From NCBI GenBank assembly GCA_008704415.1, contig VXIS01000175.1:1-64000 (forward strand): a DNA stretch of 64,000 bases. Reading direction: 5' to 3'. The notes under the pieces are model-generated. The model was not told where the DNA came from. It ran no database searches and saw nothing but the letters and a program-made list of their open reading frames with translations. The translations under genes and the position numbers were made by a program. Shown one piece after another: positions 1-14,227 of this stretch. Origin of the DNA: Sphaerosporella brunnea (lineage: Eukaryota > Ascomycota > Pezizomycetes > Pezizales > Pyronemataceae). The first letter of the stretch is position 1, and each line of letters opens with the position of its first letter.

Positions 1-3000
1 CAAGGAGGGACAACAGGAACAGACACACAGGCACACAACCCCCAGTCCGTAATACGTAAACATAGCGCGCCAACTTATTCAAGGTCATGGGTGGAGAGCC
101 GCACACCCTTCATCTAGTACTTCCTTCAATACTGACACAGACAGACATATGCCGTGATTCCCACTCTGCACACCACATCACACGCCTTGACACACTTGAC
201 ACAAACGAAATCCATTAGGCATCCCTCAATCGACACAGGCTCACATTCCTCCAACGGACATTTCCACTGGTGAATCATACTCCACTCTGCTGCCAAAATA
301 GCTCGTTGAGGGATCAAACCCCCCTACCCCCCGGCTCTTTCCTCCGGCTGCTTCCCAGTCCACAATCCAGGCGAGGCCCACCTATGCCACACACAAAAAC
401 ATCACGACACCCACGCAGCCCCACTACCCCCCCCCGAGTGTTTCGTCCAAACCGCCCCCGCAGAAAATCCCAGTCGGTCGCCCACCTACCCACAGTCGCG
501 ACGTGAAGACCAGTAATAACTACCCTTCCCTTCCAACAGACATACCCTCAGCCCTCCCGGCAGGTGCTCGGCCTTTGTCGGACCATCACTTCCTCCCACA
601 CCGCCCCAACGCATCCCACGCTCAACACCCCACCCCACCCCACACCACCACCACCCTCCAATCTCCTTCCCACCTCCACACCAACACACGCACAAGACGC
701 ACTCTCGTACACTAGACACTACAAATCAAACGTGGACAACACACGCAAAACAACCACACAACCCTCCACACCAATTCCCCCCCTTCTCACTATCAGCGGG
801 CTGTATCCATGTAATGACAAGACCACGAAACACCAACCCCCCAACGCACACTGCTCCCCAAAAACAACCATAGGCTCCCCTCCACACGCCACACCAGAAA
901 TAAGATGCAATCGCCACACAAAATCGCATCCCCAACAAAAAAACACACTCCCACGCCGCCCGCACTCCCTCCCTCCACACCCCACCATCCACAAGCCATC
1001 AAACCACGGTCCCTTCAACTCCAAACTTTTGTATCCTCTATTCACATCTCTGATCCCCCAACCTCAAAACCGCCCCGGCCCACCCCGGAAGTGCCTCACC
1101 ACCGCCCCACCCGCCCCCCTCCACCTCCACACCCCCCCCCCCCCCCTACCCAAACCCCTTTCCTCTAAAGTACCTGGCTGCTATGGGTGAGGCATGATTC
1201 GTGAAGTAAACCAGGTGAGATACTGCAGCGAACAACCACGCCGGCCTCTCACGATCCCTGCCATTTGTCTATCAACGTTGTCCAATCAATCTGCATTCCC
1301 GGTGGTGTGGGTTCTCTTGTAGAATGTGAGAAGTGAACTTTTTGCTCGCCTCTTCTGATCGCGAGGCTGCCTTCTTTTCACACAACCAATCAAGACAGTC
1401 CTCACTGCCTAATTCGAGGTCCTCGCCGAAAACATGAGCCGAGGATAGCTCATGGACATTGATCGATCGTGATCTCAAAGCACACAAGCCATTTCGCCTT
1501 CATCAGCCATCCATCATCTGGCTTTCCCTTCACCATAACGGTTCTTCTGGATAACAATTTCAACCGGTGCAGTTCCAAATTATACACTTCTTTTCATTCC
1601 TGCTGGTTGAAGGGTGAGAGGGGTGGGGTTGGGTTGGGTTGGGTTAGTTGGTTGGTTGGTTGGTTGCCGGTGTGTGTTTCGCAGACAGGACGAGCACATG
1701 AAGACGAGTGGGCCAAAATATCAGACGAATGCTTTCCACCTAGGGTGGTGGGTTGTATCCAATTGGAGCGCCGAAACCGCCGAGAAACATGTCGCTTTCT
1801 CCCGTATGCGAGGATCCCGTTATAGCGAAATGCCGTTGCCCTCATGATCATATGTAGATATATCTCCCCCCCTTTTTTTTACCTCATGGGCACCGGTATC
1901 GTCCTCAGGACGACATTCCGCGATGATGATGATGATGATGATGCACAACAGATTCCTTTCCTGACATCGAATGATCCACGTTGTGGCCATGGGCATGGTG
2001 GTGGTGGTGGTGGTGGTTGTGGTACCGGTGGCCATCATATCATCTCGAAAGAAATATCGAGATGGCTGCGGTGCAACAATTCGCCTCGCGCTGTCGACGT
2101 CGTCCGTTTCTCTCGTCTCCTATGAACGTGCAGCATCTCGCCTCGCAGCAGCAGCAGCAGCAGGCCAATACCGACCGCAAAGCGAGAAACAGAGCATATA
2201 GGTATATCTGTACGCATATGTATCCGCGTTTCGAAGAGACGGGGATTGAAACAAGAGAGATATATACTTCTCCGCTTCGAGATGCCGCTCTCGGCCGCCG
2301 CGCCGCCCCCGCCGCCGCCACAATCCATCTCATACTTTGTTTTTTTGCACAGATGTGTGTGTGTGTGTATCCAAATCATCGCAAAGGTCGTACGTAACGC
2401 AGGATATTATTGCTGAATGACTGGCTGACTGACTGGCACGTGGATTTCGAGAACCGTGGTACCACCGCAGCGACTCGACCTCCCCATTCGCGACGTCGAC
2501 ATCGACGGTTGAAGGTCGAGAACGAAGCCTCGACGTATGTCGACAGACCGCATCATGTTCCGCTTCGACTGGCTAAAAGAAACACAAACACAAAAATAAA
2601 ACGGTAAGTAACATCTCCCCTCCTCGCAATCCCAAATAAACAGCATGCAGGGTAGAAGCTTTAAAAGGCGCAACAAAAAAAAAAGAAAGTAAGCAAGGGC
2701 AGCCAAAAGGGAAGAAATTAGTTATGTACAGATATTTCATGGAACACATCGAAAGCCTCAAACCTACCAACCAAGCCGTTAACGTTGCCCTAGAGGGTTT
2801 CCAGAACCGTGGTTTGGCAAAGGCAGCTTGCTTGCCTTGCCTTGCTTGGGATGAAAAGCATAGGTAGATAGCATTTAAGGTAGAGCTCACGCGCGCGAGC
2901 GTCATCGATTCGCGAAACAATACTTTACCGTTCGAGGTCAACTTCTGAGGGCCACCATCACCACCACCACCACGTGCACCACCACCACCATGGCCACCGT

Positions 3001-4870
3001 GTGGAAGCACAAGCCATCTATTGCAACGTGCGCATACGCATCATCATCATCATCTTCAATCCGCATAATAACCCACCCCCATCACAAGACCACGACGAAA
3101 CAAAGCATTTTACATATGCTGCTATGTTTATCGACCCGGGCACTCCTCTCTTTCATCGAACAGAGTCACGACGATACCAGTATACCCAAGCAAATCTTGA
3201 GCCTCCTCTCCTCGCTTGCGCGAACATCTCGGAGTAGTACACACAGATGTTTGTGACCTGCATATGTAACAGCTGTGCTTCTTGTATGCCACAAGACAGA
3301 CATACAGAAAAACTGGCGGTTAGATAACCCATGTGGCTTACATCCTTCCTCCACTCTTCCCAGCCGATATGACGCTTTCTTTTTTTTTCCCTCTTTCACC
3401 GCACCCACTCTTTTTTCTCGTGAGTCGTCAAAAATGATCCTTGACAAGACAATTCGGCGCCGCCCCATCAGCAGCCGGCTGCCCGGCTTCCTTCTTCGAA
3501 TTCGCTGCAAGGTGAGGTCAGCCAGGAAGGCCAAGCCGGGTATATCTTTATGCAGGGCTTTTTTTTTTGTCGATATATTTTTTTGGTGCTCGACCAATGA
3601 ATGCACGCACTGCTGTTGGATAGCGATCTCCGCCAAAAGAAGCATCCGCGGGCCCATCTATCTAAATCCCCACTCCCGCTCCTCTACCTAAACTACCGCT
3701 CGTGCACATGTAGGTACAACAAGAAGTATGTACGGCCAACCAGCCAGCTAGCCAGCCAGCCAGCCAACGAGCCAGTACGTATCTGCGCCTGTCGGTCGCA
3801 TCTCGCCCGGTCTGTCTCTGCACGGCGCCAAATGTGCGACAATACGTGTGTGTGCGGGTGATGATGCTGTTGACGGTGGCCGTGGCCGTTGGAGGATGTG
3901 GTGGTGATGTAGGCATGTATGTAGGAACGGCGTTCTCTGCTTTGATGATGAGGTATGTAGAGTAAAGGTAGGGTTATAGCAGCAAGTATGGGCCTACATA
4001 ACGCGCGTGAAGGGGGATGATGATGATGATGGTGATGATGATGATGATTATGATGATGGTATGTATGTATGCGTGTTGGCCGCTTCTTTTCTCCGCTTCG
4101 CTGGCCAGAATTATTGCGGGTTCGCGCCGACGAACGAAAAGCTGCGGAGCTGAGTTGTCGCTCGGTCGTTCGCGTTGGCTTTCCCGCTCCCTCGTGGCCG
4201 CCAAAAGCCCACCGGCGGCGGGCAGTGCAGGGGCATGGGGCATGGGCATGGCATGGCATCATGGGGGCCAACTGTTAAACCGTTTTGCCTCGCTCAGTTC
4301 GGAACTTTCGCGCGCTTCGAACTTCCGCTTTCAAGTGGGACCCTCCGGAAGCCAGCCAGTGCAGGCGGGTAGAAAGGCACACACACTCGCAACCACGGAA
4401 ATTTCCGAGACCTTGATCCCCTGTCGCGAACTGACGGCGCACAACGGACTTTTGGGACCGTGCACTCCCCATCGATGTGATGTAAGAAGGGGAGGGATCC
4501 CGTCCCAGGAGCAAAAAAATAAATAGATAAACAAATAAATAATAATGATAATAAAATAATAATGTAAATTCAAAATGTAAAAATGGCGGCGGCCCCTGCT
4601 GCATGTGCTGCTGCTGCCACTGCCAGTTGCATCAACACCTCTAACGCAAAATTGACTTCCGTCCTGTCTTTCGGATATGCCGTGTGTGTGTGTGTGTGTG
4701 ATACTGCGGGCGGTCTGTTGCATAAAAAACTGCAGCGAAAAGAAAAAAAAAACTCCACCTGTCCCACACCGACAACACCTTGCAGTTAACAGTTGCTCTT
4801 AAGATTAGCCGGCTTGAGTTATCGTAACGACGTAACAAAAGAAATCCATCAGCTACTGCCCAAGCCACTG
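1..4870. other. Gene-free, low-complexity region
   Basis: I see no convincing coding region. Positions 330-1180 are strikingly C/A-rich on the + strand, which produces long but repetitive Pro/Thr/His-rich frames that I do not believe. From about 1600 to 4700 the sequence is broken up by microsatellites. Frames are short and none has family motifs. It may be a long intergenic or untranslated region of a gene outside the window. Confidence 0.6.
1620..4700. repeat. Microsatellite-rich tract
   Basis: Simple repeats seen directly: GGGTT/GGTT at 1620-1666, (GAT)n at 1922-1943, (GGT)n at 1995-2017, (CAG)n at 2146-2163, (TG)n at 2353-2369, (CAGC)n-like at 3738-3774, (GAT)n at 4016-4058 and (TG)n at 4682-4700. 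Several run in opposite-strand complementary forms, such as GGT against CCA. No larger repeat unit is evident. Confidence 0.85.
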
Positions 4871-4871
4871 C

Positions 4872-5785
4872 CTATTCTGACGCCTCAGCGGCGGCGTGCT
4901 CATCAGCCTCATCCGAATGCGTTTCATCCTTAGTAACCTCTTCCCTAAATTCATCGCTGGATACTGGAAGACTTCCGGCAGCCGTCTAGAATGGTTTAGA
5001 AGTCAGAAACCGTGTCTGAAAGGGTCCCGTTGGGCTGATTTTCAAAAGTAATGTGATCGTTGCCTTCACACCACCACCGGTCGAGGGCGACGTCATGGCC
5101 GATGTTTTATGGCTACTTGGAGCGACCATCAATCCAATCACCTTGCGCGACCCAGATTTTTGAACGTCTGGAAGTCTGAATAGACCCCCCCATTCAGACT
5201 TTTCGTCTGGAAGGCCGGTTTTCCAGAAAAATAAGGTTTCAAAGCTTCCAGCTTCCTTCTAAACCCTTCTAGACGGCTGCCGGAAGTCTTCTATTATTGC
5301 TTACGTATCTGGAACTCGGGTTCTGAATAGTCCACATACCATTCGCGCAAGTCCTCTTCATGGTCAAGATATTTTGGTCACTCGGATGCTGGGTTGCTGG
5401 GCAGAAGTATATCGTTGGTCATGCAGTGCTTCCGGCACTGGTTTTTCTCGTCTTCGGACAACTTCTTGAACGCCTTGACATCGATGGCGAAGGCACGCTT
5501 GAGGACCTTCCTTGCAGCCTTCTCGTGGGTTTTACAGTTCCGGATAGCGATGTACATCGAGTCAATGGAGCATATGTAGGCAACCACGCGCACGGAGCCA
5601 TCGTGGACGGTAGCAAGTGCCCTTTCGCAGATGGAATAGCCGCCGCTCCTTCAGGAGCTGATTCTGGCGTTGGAGAGACCGGTTACTCTGGAGCAGGCTG
5701 AACATCAGCAACTGTAGAGCGCGCCAGGAGCTTTGGCCGACATACAGTGAGCACGGTCAGGATGGAAGTTCGAATTCTTTAGCAT
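4872..5785 (-). pseudogene. Broken gene of unknown function with element-filled intron
   Basis: On the minus strand, protein-like sequence runs from an ATG at 5785 to a TAG at 4872-4874. It is damaged: one reading-frame change near 5730, another near 5640, and an in-frame TGA near 5378 that a C-to-T change in CGA would explain. The clearest block (5378-5620) reads through VHDGSVRVVAYICSIDSMY and a Lys-rich helix. Past the TGA it continues as acidic sequence to a good donor (GTAAGC, from 5304). The frame resumes after an acceptor CTTCCAG at 4964 and ends in an Asp/Glu-rich tail. The codon is split C|TA and the frame is kept across the join. I do not recognise the family. The acidic, aromatic C-terminus resembles that of the small gene at 34263-34683. 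It could still be a live gene ending at the TGA. Confidence 0.5.
4967..5291. mobile_element. MITE with ~35-bp terminal inverted repeats, inside an intron
   Basis: Left end 4968-5002 and right end 5256-5290 are inverted copies matching at 34 of 35 positions; the outermost 20 bases are AAGACTTCCGGCAGCCGTCT. One more matching base on each side extends it to 4967-5291. The interior contains a second hairpin (AAGTCTGAAT ... ATTCAGACTT, about 5168-5201) and has no coding capacity, so the element is non-autonomous. I find no clear target-site duplication, so the superfamily is not assigned. It lies within the predicted intron 5304-4964 of the broken gene, 13 nt from the donor and 3 nt from the acceptor end. 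Confidence 0.75.
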
Positions 5786-6784
5786 GGTATATCTAAGCAG
5801 AGAGAAGAGGGGGAATGAAAACTTAAAAGGAACAGCATGCAATGGAACTCAGAGAACGTCTGAAGCTCCGCTTGCTTGCTCTTGCCCGCTAGCTCGCCGC
5901 ACGCGGCGGCGGCGGCGATAGCAAATACAACCTCCAACTCTGACCCGTCATGTTCCACAGCAACGGTTTCGAATTCGGCGTTCGCCGAACTACCCCTAAT
6001 TCCTAACTCGTATATAAACTATAGAGCAATACAGTAACTTACTCACTCACCCATCATATGCATCCCGGGCCCAGATTTCTCAAAGTGAGAGAGCAGCCAA
6101 ATCTTCAATAACAACCATTCTGAGACAGAGCGTGCATCCAGCCGTTCGTGCCGTAATATGCATCAAACAGCCCTCAGCTTATTAAACAAGCCCGGCACAA
6201 CAAGCAAAGCAAAGCCAAACAGGTAGGTGTACATATGAGGAGAACGACGCGTGCGTGTGCGTGTGCGCGTTTCTGTCCGGGGAGCCGGCGTTGTGTTGCA
6301 CAGATGACGACCAAGACACACACACCTCAGGGGGGGGGGGTGCAGCAGCAGGCTCAAGGCTTGAGATAATAATGCCTAGCGAATCTTCTTCCGTGCTTCT
6401 GTGCTTCTAGGATTATCATTCACGGGAAGTCACAACCACGCAGTCACCAGTTATCATTCACATAACTTCTTTGTTGAAAAAAAGCACAACACAGCACATG
6501 CAAGAAGATAGACAAAGCACGCCTCTAATTCTGTAAAAAGACAGCCCCCCGAGGCAAAATGGAAAGACGAACGCCGAATAGTGGAAAACCACTCCATTTC
6601 CACTGCATTATCATAGGCATGCATGTCAAAACAGAGAACGCAACCCGATCCAGAAGACGAAACGTATAACGACCCTTTTGGAAAAAAACGAAAAAAGAAA
6701 CCCCCGATCTATGAGTTACCTGTGAAAAAGAAAGTCTAATCCTGCACACCTGGAAAGCTTATCGGGTTCACTGTTGCAAGGCGT
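5786..6784. other. Intergenic region, nothing recognised
   Basis: No credible ORF. It holds a GC-rich patch near 5890-5920, a G-tract near 6331-6341, and probably the 3' untranslated region of the helicase gene that ends at 6785 on the minus strand. Confidence 0.5.
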
Positions 6785-9405
<2,621 letters not shown>

Positions 9406-10400
9406 TTTTTTCGTAAAAGACTGCTAGGGTGTCGTGAATGACACGAGGATCTGAAGCGAATGGAAAAGAACCTGCTTGTCGAAAGATCGATCGAGCAAGT
9501 GCTGAAGAGACAATCAAGGATTCAGGAGGGATGGGTGGTGGATAATTTGAATGACTTGAGTGATGTTGAGGTGAGAGAGAGGTTGGGTTGGGTTTATCAG
9601 GGAAAGGGGAGGATGAGAAGTCAAAGCGCGTTGAGGTGGCGCCGTGGAAGAAAAAAATAGGTGCAAAAGCGAGCGCCAAGCCACAGCAAACAGGGTCTTT
9701 AAGAAGATCTGCCAAGGAGCCGCGAAGGAACCGCTTGCCGACGAGAGAATAGATTCGAGAACAAGTCGATGAGGATTGCGGCAATCGCGATTCGAACTTC
9801 GAATTATGTCAGATCAGTAGAGTAGGTACATATCTACTTAGTACTTATAACATGCCACAGGGTGGATGTTCAGAAAGCACCCTGTAGAAGCGTATATTCA
9901 AGACTGTGGCTCTTAATTAACAATATCGAAGTCTGAGGAACGAGAGCACAAGCTGCAATTTCCCCAGAGTCCAGACGCACCGCGTTAATATTTGGTGTTG
10001 GTCGACGGAGGGAGGTGCCATATCGAACGGCGTGAATCATGGAAAATCACCCATCATGTTTTGCCACTGAAAAATCTCCGCAACATGTATATGTAACTAA
10101 TATTACTGTATATAACCCGAAGGTTCCCCCACCATATATGCATACACATTCAACTTTCGTTAGTTCAGCACCATCGATAATTACCGTTAACTAACCAAGG
10201 TTAAATCCCCAATATGGCGGTAGAACGAGCATTGAATGTTTGTTTTCCGAAGCATAAGCAGGTATAAAAGCTTAATATGAGATTCTCCAAAAAGGTGCCT
10301 AGTCCGCCAAACAGTAAAAATACGCCTAAGGAGGACCACATCAGCCACAGTGAAGCGGCAGTGCACATCAGAGGCGGTGGCTCTCGGCAGTACCCAGGAG
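9406..10400. other. Intergenic region upstream of DBP2
   Basis: The part next to 9405 should hold the DBP2 promoter and 5' leader. Beyond about 9790 the sequence is AT-richer with no credible ORF. A short frame from an ATG at 10277 runs into a frame break just before the remnant at 10401 and may be part of it. Confidence 0.4.
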
Positions 10401-10817
10401 GGTGAGAATGGGCGGGACCTGCCGATAATTGTGGGCTTTAAAAATTAGGATACCAACAACCGTGTCGACGTCTGTGCAGACCTTGAATTATGGAAGCTAT
10501 AAAGGGCCAAACCCACTGGCGGTACAGTAGACGACGCTGCAATTGATTATACAGCCATCTCCTTTAAGCCACGCCCTGAAAGTCTCGAAGCGTTTGAAGA
10601 TTGAGCTTACCCGTCAGTCTACCAGTGGATCAGCAGACTGATGAGTTTACATTTGTGTGCTTTTATGCGCTAATAGTGAGCACTTCGATGAGCTCAAGGA
10701 CTCGGAGCTTCAAGAATACGTGAAATAATGGGACAGTGAAGAGGAAATGGCTTCGGCTCTGCTCAAAGGATATGCTTTTTGCGGAGGGATGCGGCGAGAG
10801 AGGCTAGGTCAAAGGTA
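10401..10817 (+). pseudogene. Decayed coding remnant with C-to-T type stops
   Basis: One frame from 10401 reads protein-like (GENGRDLPIIVGFKN, then NNRVDVCADLELWKL, then a segment ending PRPESLEAFED). It is cut by TAG, TAA and TGA. After a frame change near 10675 it goes on as SEHFDELKDSELQEYVK, another TAA, then WDSEEEMASALLKGYA. All four stops could arise from CAG, CAA or CGA by one C-to-T change. That is what repeat-induced point mutation or cytosine deamination produces. I cannot name the family. It lies 1.1 kb upstream of the Crinkler-like remnant in the same orientation and could be part of it or an independent gene. Confidence 0.45.
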
Positions 10818-11197
10818 GGGGCGGCACTGAGATGCCATGAGGTTCGCCAAACGCAAAAATAAGCCCATCCTCACTGGCTCTTACTCACTACCTCGCCTGT
10901 TTCACTTGAAAGGGTTTTATTTCATAATTTACTGGTAGAAAACAGTTTAAGCTCGGTATGTATGTTTGCAAAAGCGAAAGCCCTATTATACCCGAACCAC
11001 ATTCTATGATCGCCAAGCCTTGAAAGTAACTCGAGGTCAAACCGGCCCAACCACCATGCACCCCGTCCTCCGCCGGCTTCCCCTCAAATTCGCCAGAGGG
11101 GCAGCACATCTCCGACCGGCACCTCTGCGCCTCGACCCGATAGTCGTCAAGCTATCACCGAGTACTCCTCAGCTGTCGCAGCGCGGTTAGCGACAGC

Positions 11198-11467
11198 TTG
11201 ACCAGCTCGGCAGACCCTGACGACAACTGCACTAAGGGCGATTACGTTCTGGTGTTTCTCGTGCACGGACTTGCCTGTGCATCTGCGTTGGTGGCGCTGG
11301 CGAGACGGTACGAGGGTAAGGAGTGGGATGCGGATATGAGCAAGAAGTTTGTATTCAGAGAGAGGCCTGTGGAGAAGGAGAAAGACAAAGGAATGGTGGT
11401 AGTTGGGAGGGTTGTGGATGAGGGGGAGGGGCTGGCAAAGGCGGTGGGTGCAATGGAAGTGCCCTAA
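11198..11467 (+). CDS. Possible small single-pass membrane protein, 5' end unresolved
   Basis: The open frame ends at 11467. It has one hydrophobic stretch (YVLVFLVHGLACASALVALA) followed by a charged Lys/Glu-rich tail. The frame begins with a TTG in the window, so the true start must lie in an upstream exon I could not find. The ATG at 11056 opens a different frame, and no splice join in the right phase was visible. Function unknown; it may be spurious. Confidence 0.25.
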   Translation: MTSSADPDDNCTKGDYVLVFLVHGLACASALVALARRYEGKEWDADMSKKFVFRERPVEKEKDKGMVVVGRVVDEGEGLAKAVGAMEVP

Positions 11468-11926
11468 TTGGAACCGTCTGAACATGCAGCTGCGGAAAGT
11501 TATCAATATCACCTTCCCACGAGCACCCAATTAAGTCATGAACAAAAAGCAGGATCAGAATGGATGGAGTTTTGCAAAGCGGGACTGTGACCGGCATAAG
11601 GCATCTATGCCGCATGATCTTTTCGGGACCTCGAAGTTGGCTGTCCACATCAACCCCTCCGACAGCTGACAGAACGCGGGATTCCAATGCCATATCCTTA
11701 GCATATCCTCCTCTCGTGTACAACCCACTGCTTACCTTTTTCTACTTCATAGAAACGGGTGTTCCTAGTCAGTAAGTACACTGTCATCTTAGCTTTATTA
11801 TGAATTGAGGATCTGCTTGTCAAAAGAGAATCAACTCGGCGGGATCATCATGATAACCTTCTCATGGCTATCACTTAGCGAATCCTCTCTAGCCGCAGAG
11901 CTTCAGCTCTCCGCCTTGAGTCCGCT

Positions 11927-13320
11927 TTGAGTCGTCTCATCTCCTTACCCCCCAAAAACATCATATTCACTGAACAAGCCCTTCTCACCCAATTCCTCAA
12001 TCTCACATATCTTCTTTTCCCGTCCACCTTGTCACAGCATTTGATCCTTCATTCTCCCTGCAAACCATCGCCGAGCTTAAACCCAACACAGCTGCTAGAG
12101 TTTTTGGAGCCAGTGTTGACGCGGTATCCGCCCGAAGTGCAGCAAGCCTTCAAAGCTCTCATCCTCCGTGACATAGATTTTATCCACCCTCGCATGGACG
12201 CCGAGTTCTATGGAAAGCATTCGCTACCAGTTGAAGTCAGCAGTGGCCTGGTGAGAAGGGCAGAGATCGAAAACCCGGCGAAGAGTACTCGAGTACATTT
12301 GCCATTCACCAAAAGACTCAGCTCCAGCTTAGCTAAGACTATCACAGGGAGCACCAATGCGTCAGCTTTTGCGGAAGAGGCCGGTTAACGTTGCAAGACG
12401 AGAAGATCCAGTGTGCCTCCGACGACCCTGAAGACAACGCGAATCCAGAGAAACCCCCGAGGCCACCGCTCCCCAGCCCTGCCAGCAAGTCGTTTCAAGC
12501 TCGATTGTCAAGGCTTTTTGCTTACATGGGCCGGAGCAAGTTCTGCGAAATCTACAACGAGGTTATCCCTTCGTTGCCCCCCGAAATTGACTGGACCTTA
12601 GCGTCAGCGCAAAAATTCATCGCCGAGATGTAGCGACGTCCATGAAACGCTACGAAGGGATCTCCTTTGAATAAGCGTAGGTACACGCTTCTCGGCACAG
12701 TCGGCTATGGGAAGTCATATGATGGCTGCTCTCACGATACTGCTCATGCGCCAGGGAAAGAGAGTCGTTTACCTCCCGCACTGGTCAGGTCGATACAGGA
12801 ATACATTAGGTCGGCTTTTTTGCTCGCCTATGCTGATGATCTTGAAACTCAGAGCCGTGTCATCTCGTTTTCATCGGTCGACCAATTTGCAAGGGCGCAT
12901 TTGAATAGCTTCAGTATGACGCGAAGCGGCTGTTTCAACCAACTACTGAGATCAAATACCGAACCCCGTTTGGTTGACCTGGTATGGTAATCTCAAGTAC
13001 AATACTGTGCGGCTCTGCCTCCTCAAACACAGAAGTTATGTTGGGATAGATACCAGGTGAGGTTACATTTTGGCTGATCAGCTCAATGCCTTGGATCCGG
13101 AAAAGAAGGATTTTGTCTCTCCTCAGAGCAAGCACAATGCACCGAAATTCCTCGAGGGGATCGCGTTGCTTCACTATTATGTCTGGAGCTCGAGTGGCAA
13201 TTTCGAAAATGATGCAACATGAGCTTCGCCGTTCGAGTTCCGGATATTCCACGAAATGGATATTTCTGGCGCCGGGCTTGAAGGAAGGGGGAGATGACCT
13301 CTTGGTGGAAGCACTTTAAA
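11927..13320 (+). pseudogene. Degenerate Crinkler/RHS-like P-loop NTPase
   Basis: Protein-like segments alternate between frames, with stops and frame changes near 12388, 12631 and 12715. After a poorly conserved N-terminal part comes a Walker A-like GTVGYGKS (about 12691-12717), followed in a shifted frame by a MAALTILLMRQGKRVVYLP block. Later comes LLAYADD (about 12826), and about 13073-13098 gives a DQLNALD motif. This order (GxxGxGKS, then G-x-R-V-V-Y-L-P, then a D-Q-x-N-A-L-D box) is what I recall from NTPase domains of Crinkler and RHS-type proteins in fungi and oomycetes. The identification is by memory of motifs, not search. Several stops fit C-to-T change. Clearly non-functional as it stands. 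Remnants may extend to about 13600. Confidence 0.5.
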
Positions 13321-13818
13321 GATGGGATCCGGCATGATTTGCGAACTTTCAAAGGAGGGCCGAGAGAGGCTCGAAGCGCCTCCCTCTCTCCTCTTGCAGG
13401 CATTGCTGGACATCAACCTGGGCCACCCGCATTTCTACCTTCAACTTTTATCACGCCATGGTGAACAACCGCTACTGATCTTCGAGCGCTGTCTGAACAG
13501 CGATATTCGCTGCCGCGTTCGCGTATCTGAGTGGGAGCTGAGCCAGGCGAAATCGCTGGCACTGTTGAGTTGAGGTCCAGGTTCGCCTTCAGGTTCGACA
13601 ACATGTCTGCCCAACGCCCTGCCAGAAGGAATTCACCTGTTGCCAAGGCGCAAGGGGGGAACACGCGATGTGATTTGTAATTGCTAATTATTTTTTTCCA
13701 GAAACGTAAGATGTGGTCGGGTGCCGATGCCCATATTACATAAGCTTGAGTACCCTTTTTGGTGGGTACAAGCCGGGTAAATTCATGGGTGCCCATTGAT
13801 TTATCAACGAGTAGAGTA

Positions 13819-13901
13819 CTAAGGCAATGTGGCTAAGTGACTTTGCCATGAGGCTGAGTGACTTCTCCACAGAGCGCAGTGACTTTGCCACATTGCCTGA
13901 G
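13819..13901. mobile_element. Tiny palindromic TA-flanked element
   Basis: The left arm beginning CTAAGGCAATGTGGC (13819) and the right arm ending GCCACATTGCCTGAG (13901) are near-perfect inverted copies over about 26 bp. Each is bordered outward by TA, as for Tc1/mariner-type insertions. The interior repeats GTGACTT three times. It is only about 83 bp, too short to encode anything. It could also be a plain hairpin rather than a mobile element. Confidence 0.45.
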
Positions 13902-14227
13902 TACCGAATCTCTACGGTAGATAGGCGATGAGCCATGATAGGAAGTGAAGAAGAGGATATCGACCTATGAGCTCTATTCCAGATCAAACTCGAGGAAAAA
14001 TAATAATAACAATAATCCCTTTTTATTCCGCCTACAAATACGCCCTATGCAAGAACGTGCGACAAAAACGTAAAAGCTAAAACATCCCCATCACCATCCA
14101 TCACTCTCTTCCTCACCCCTCCTCACTCCTTGACCAATTTCAACCAAGCCTTTTTAGCCGACCACATAAAACTGTCATGCAGCGTCTTTTCACCGGGATA
14201 CCCACTGTTCTTCGCAGTAGCATACTC

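Noticed and set aside
564..1190. 208-codon + strand frame, Pro/Thr/His-rich
   Set aside because: It is a product of the C/A-rich composition; no motifs, and comparable frames exist on the other strand.
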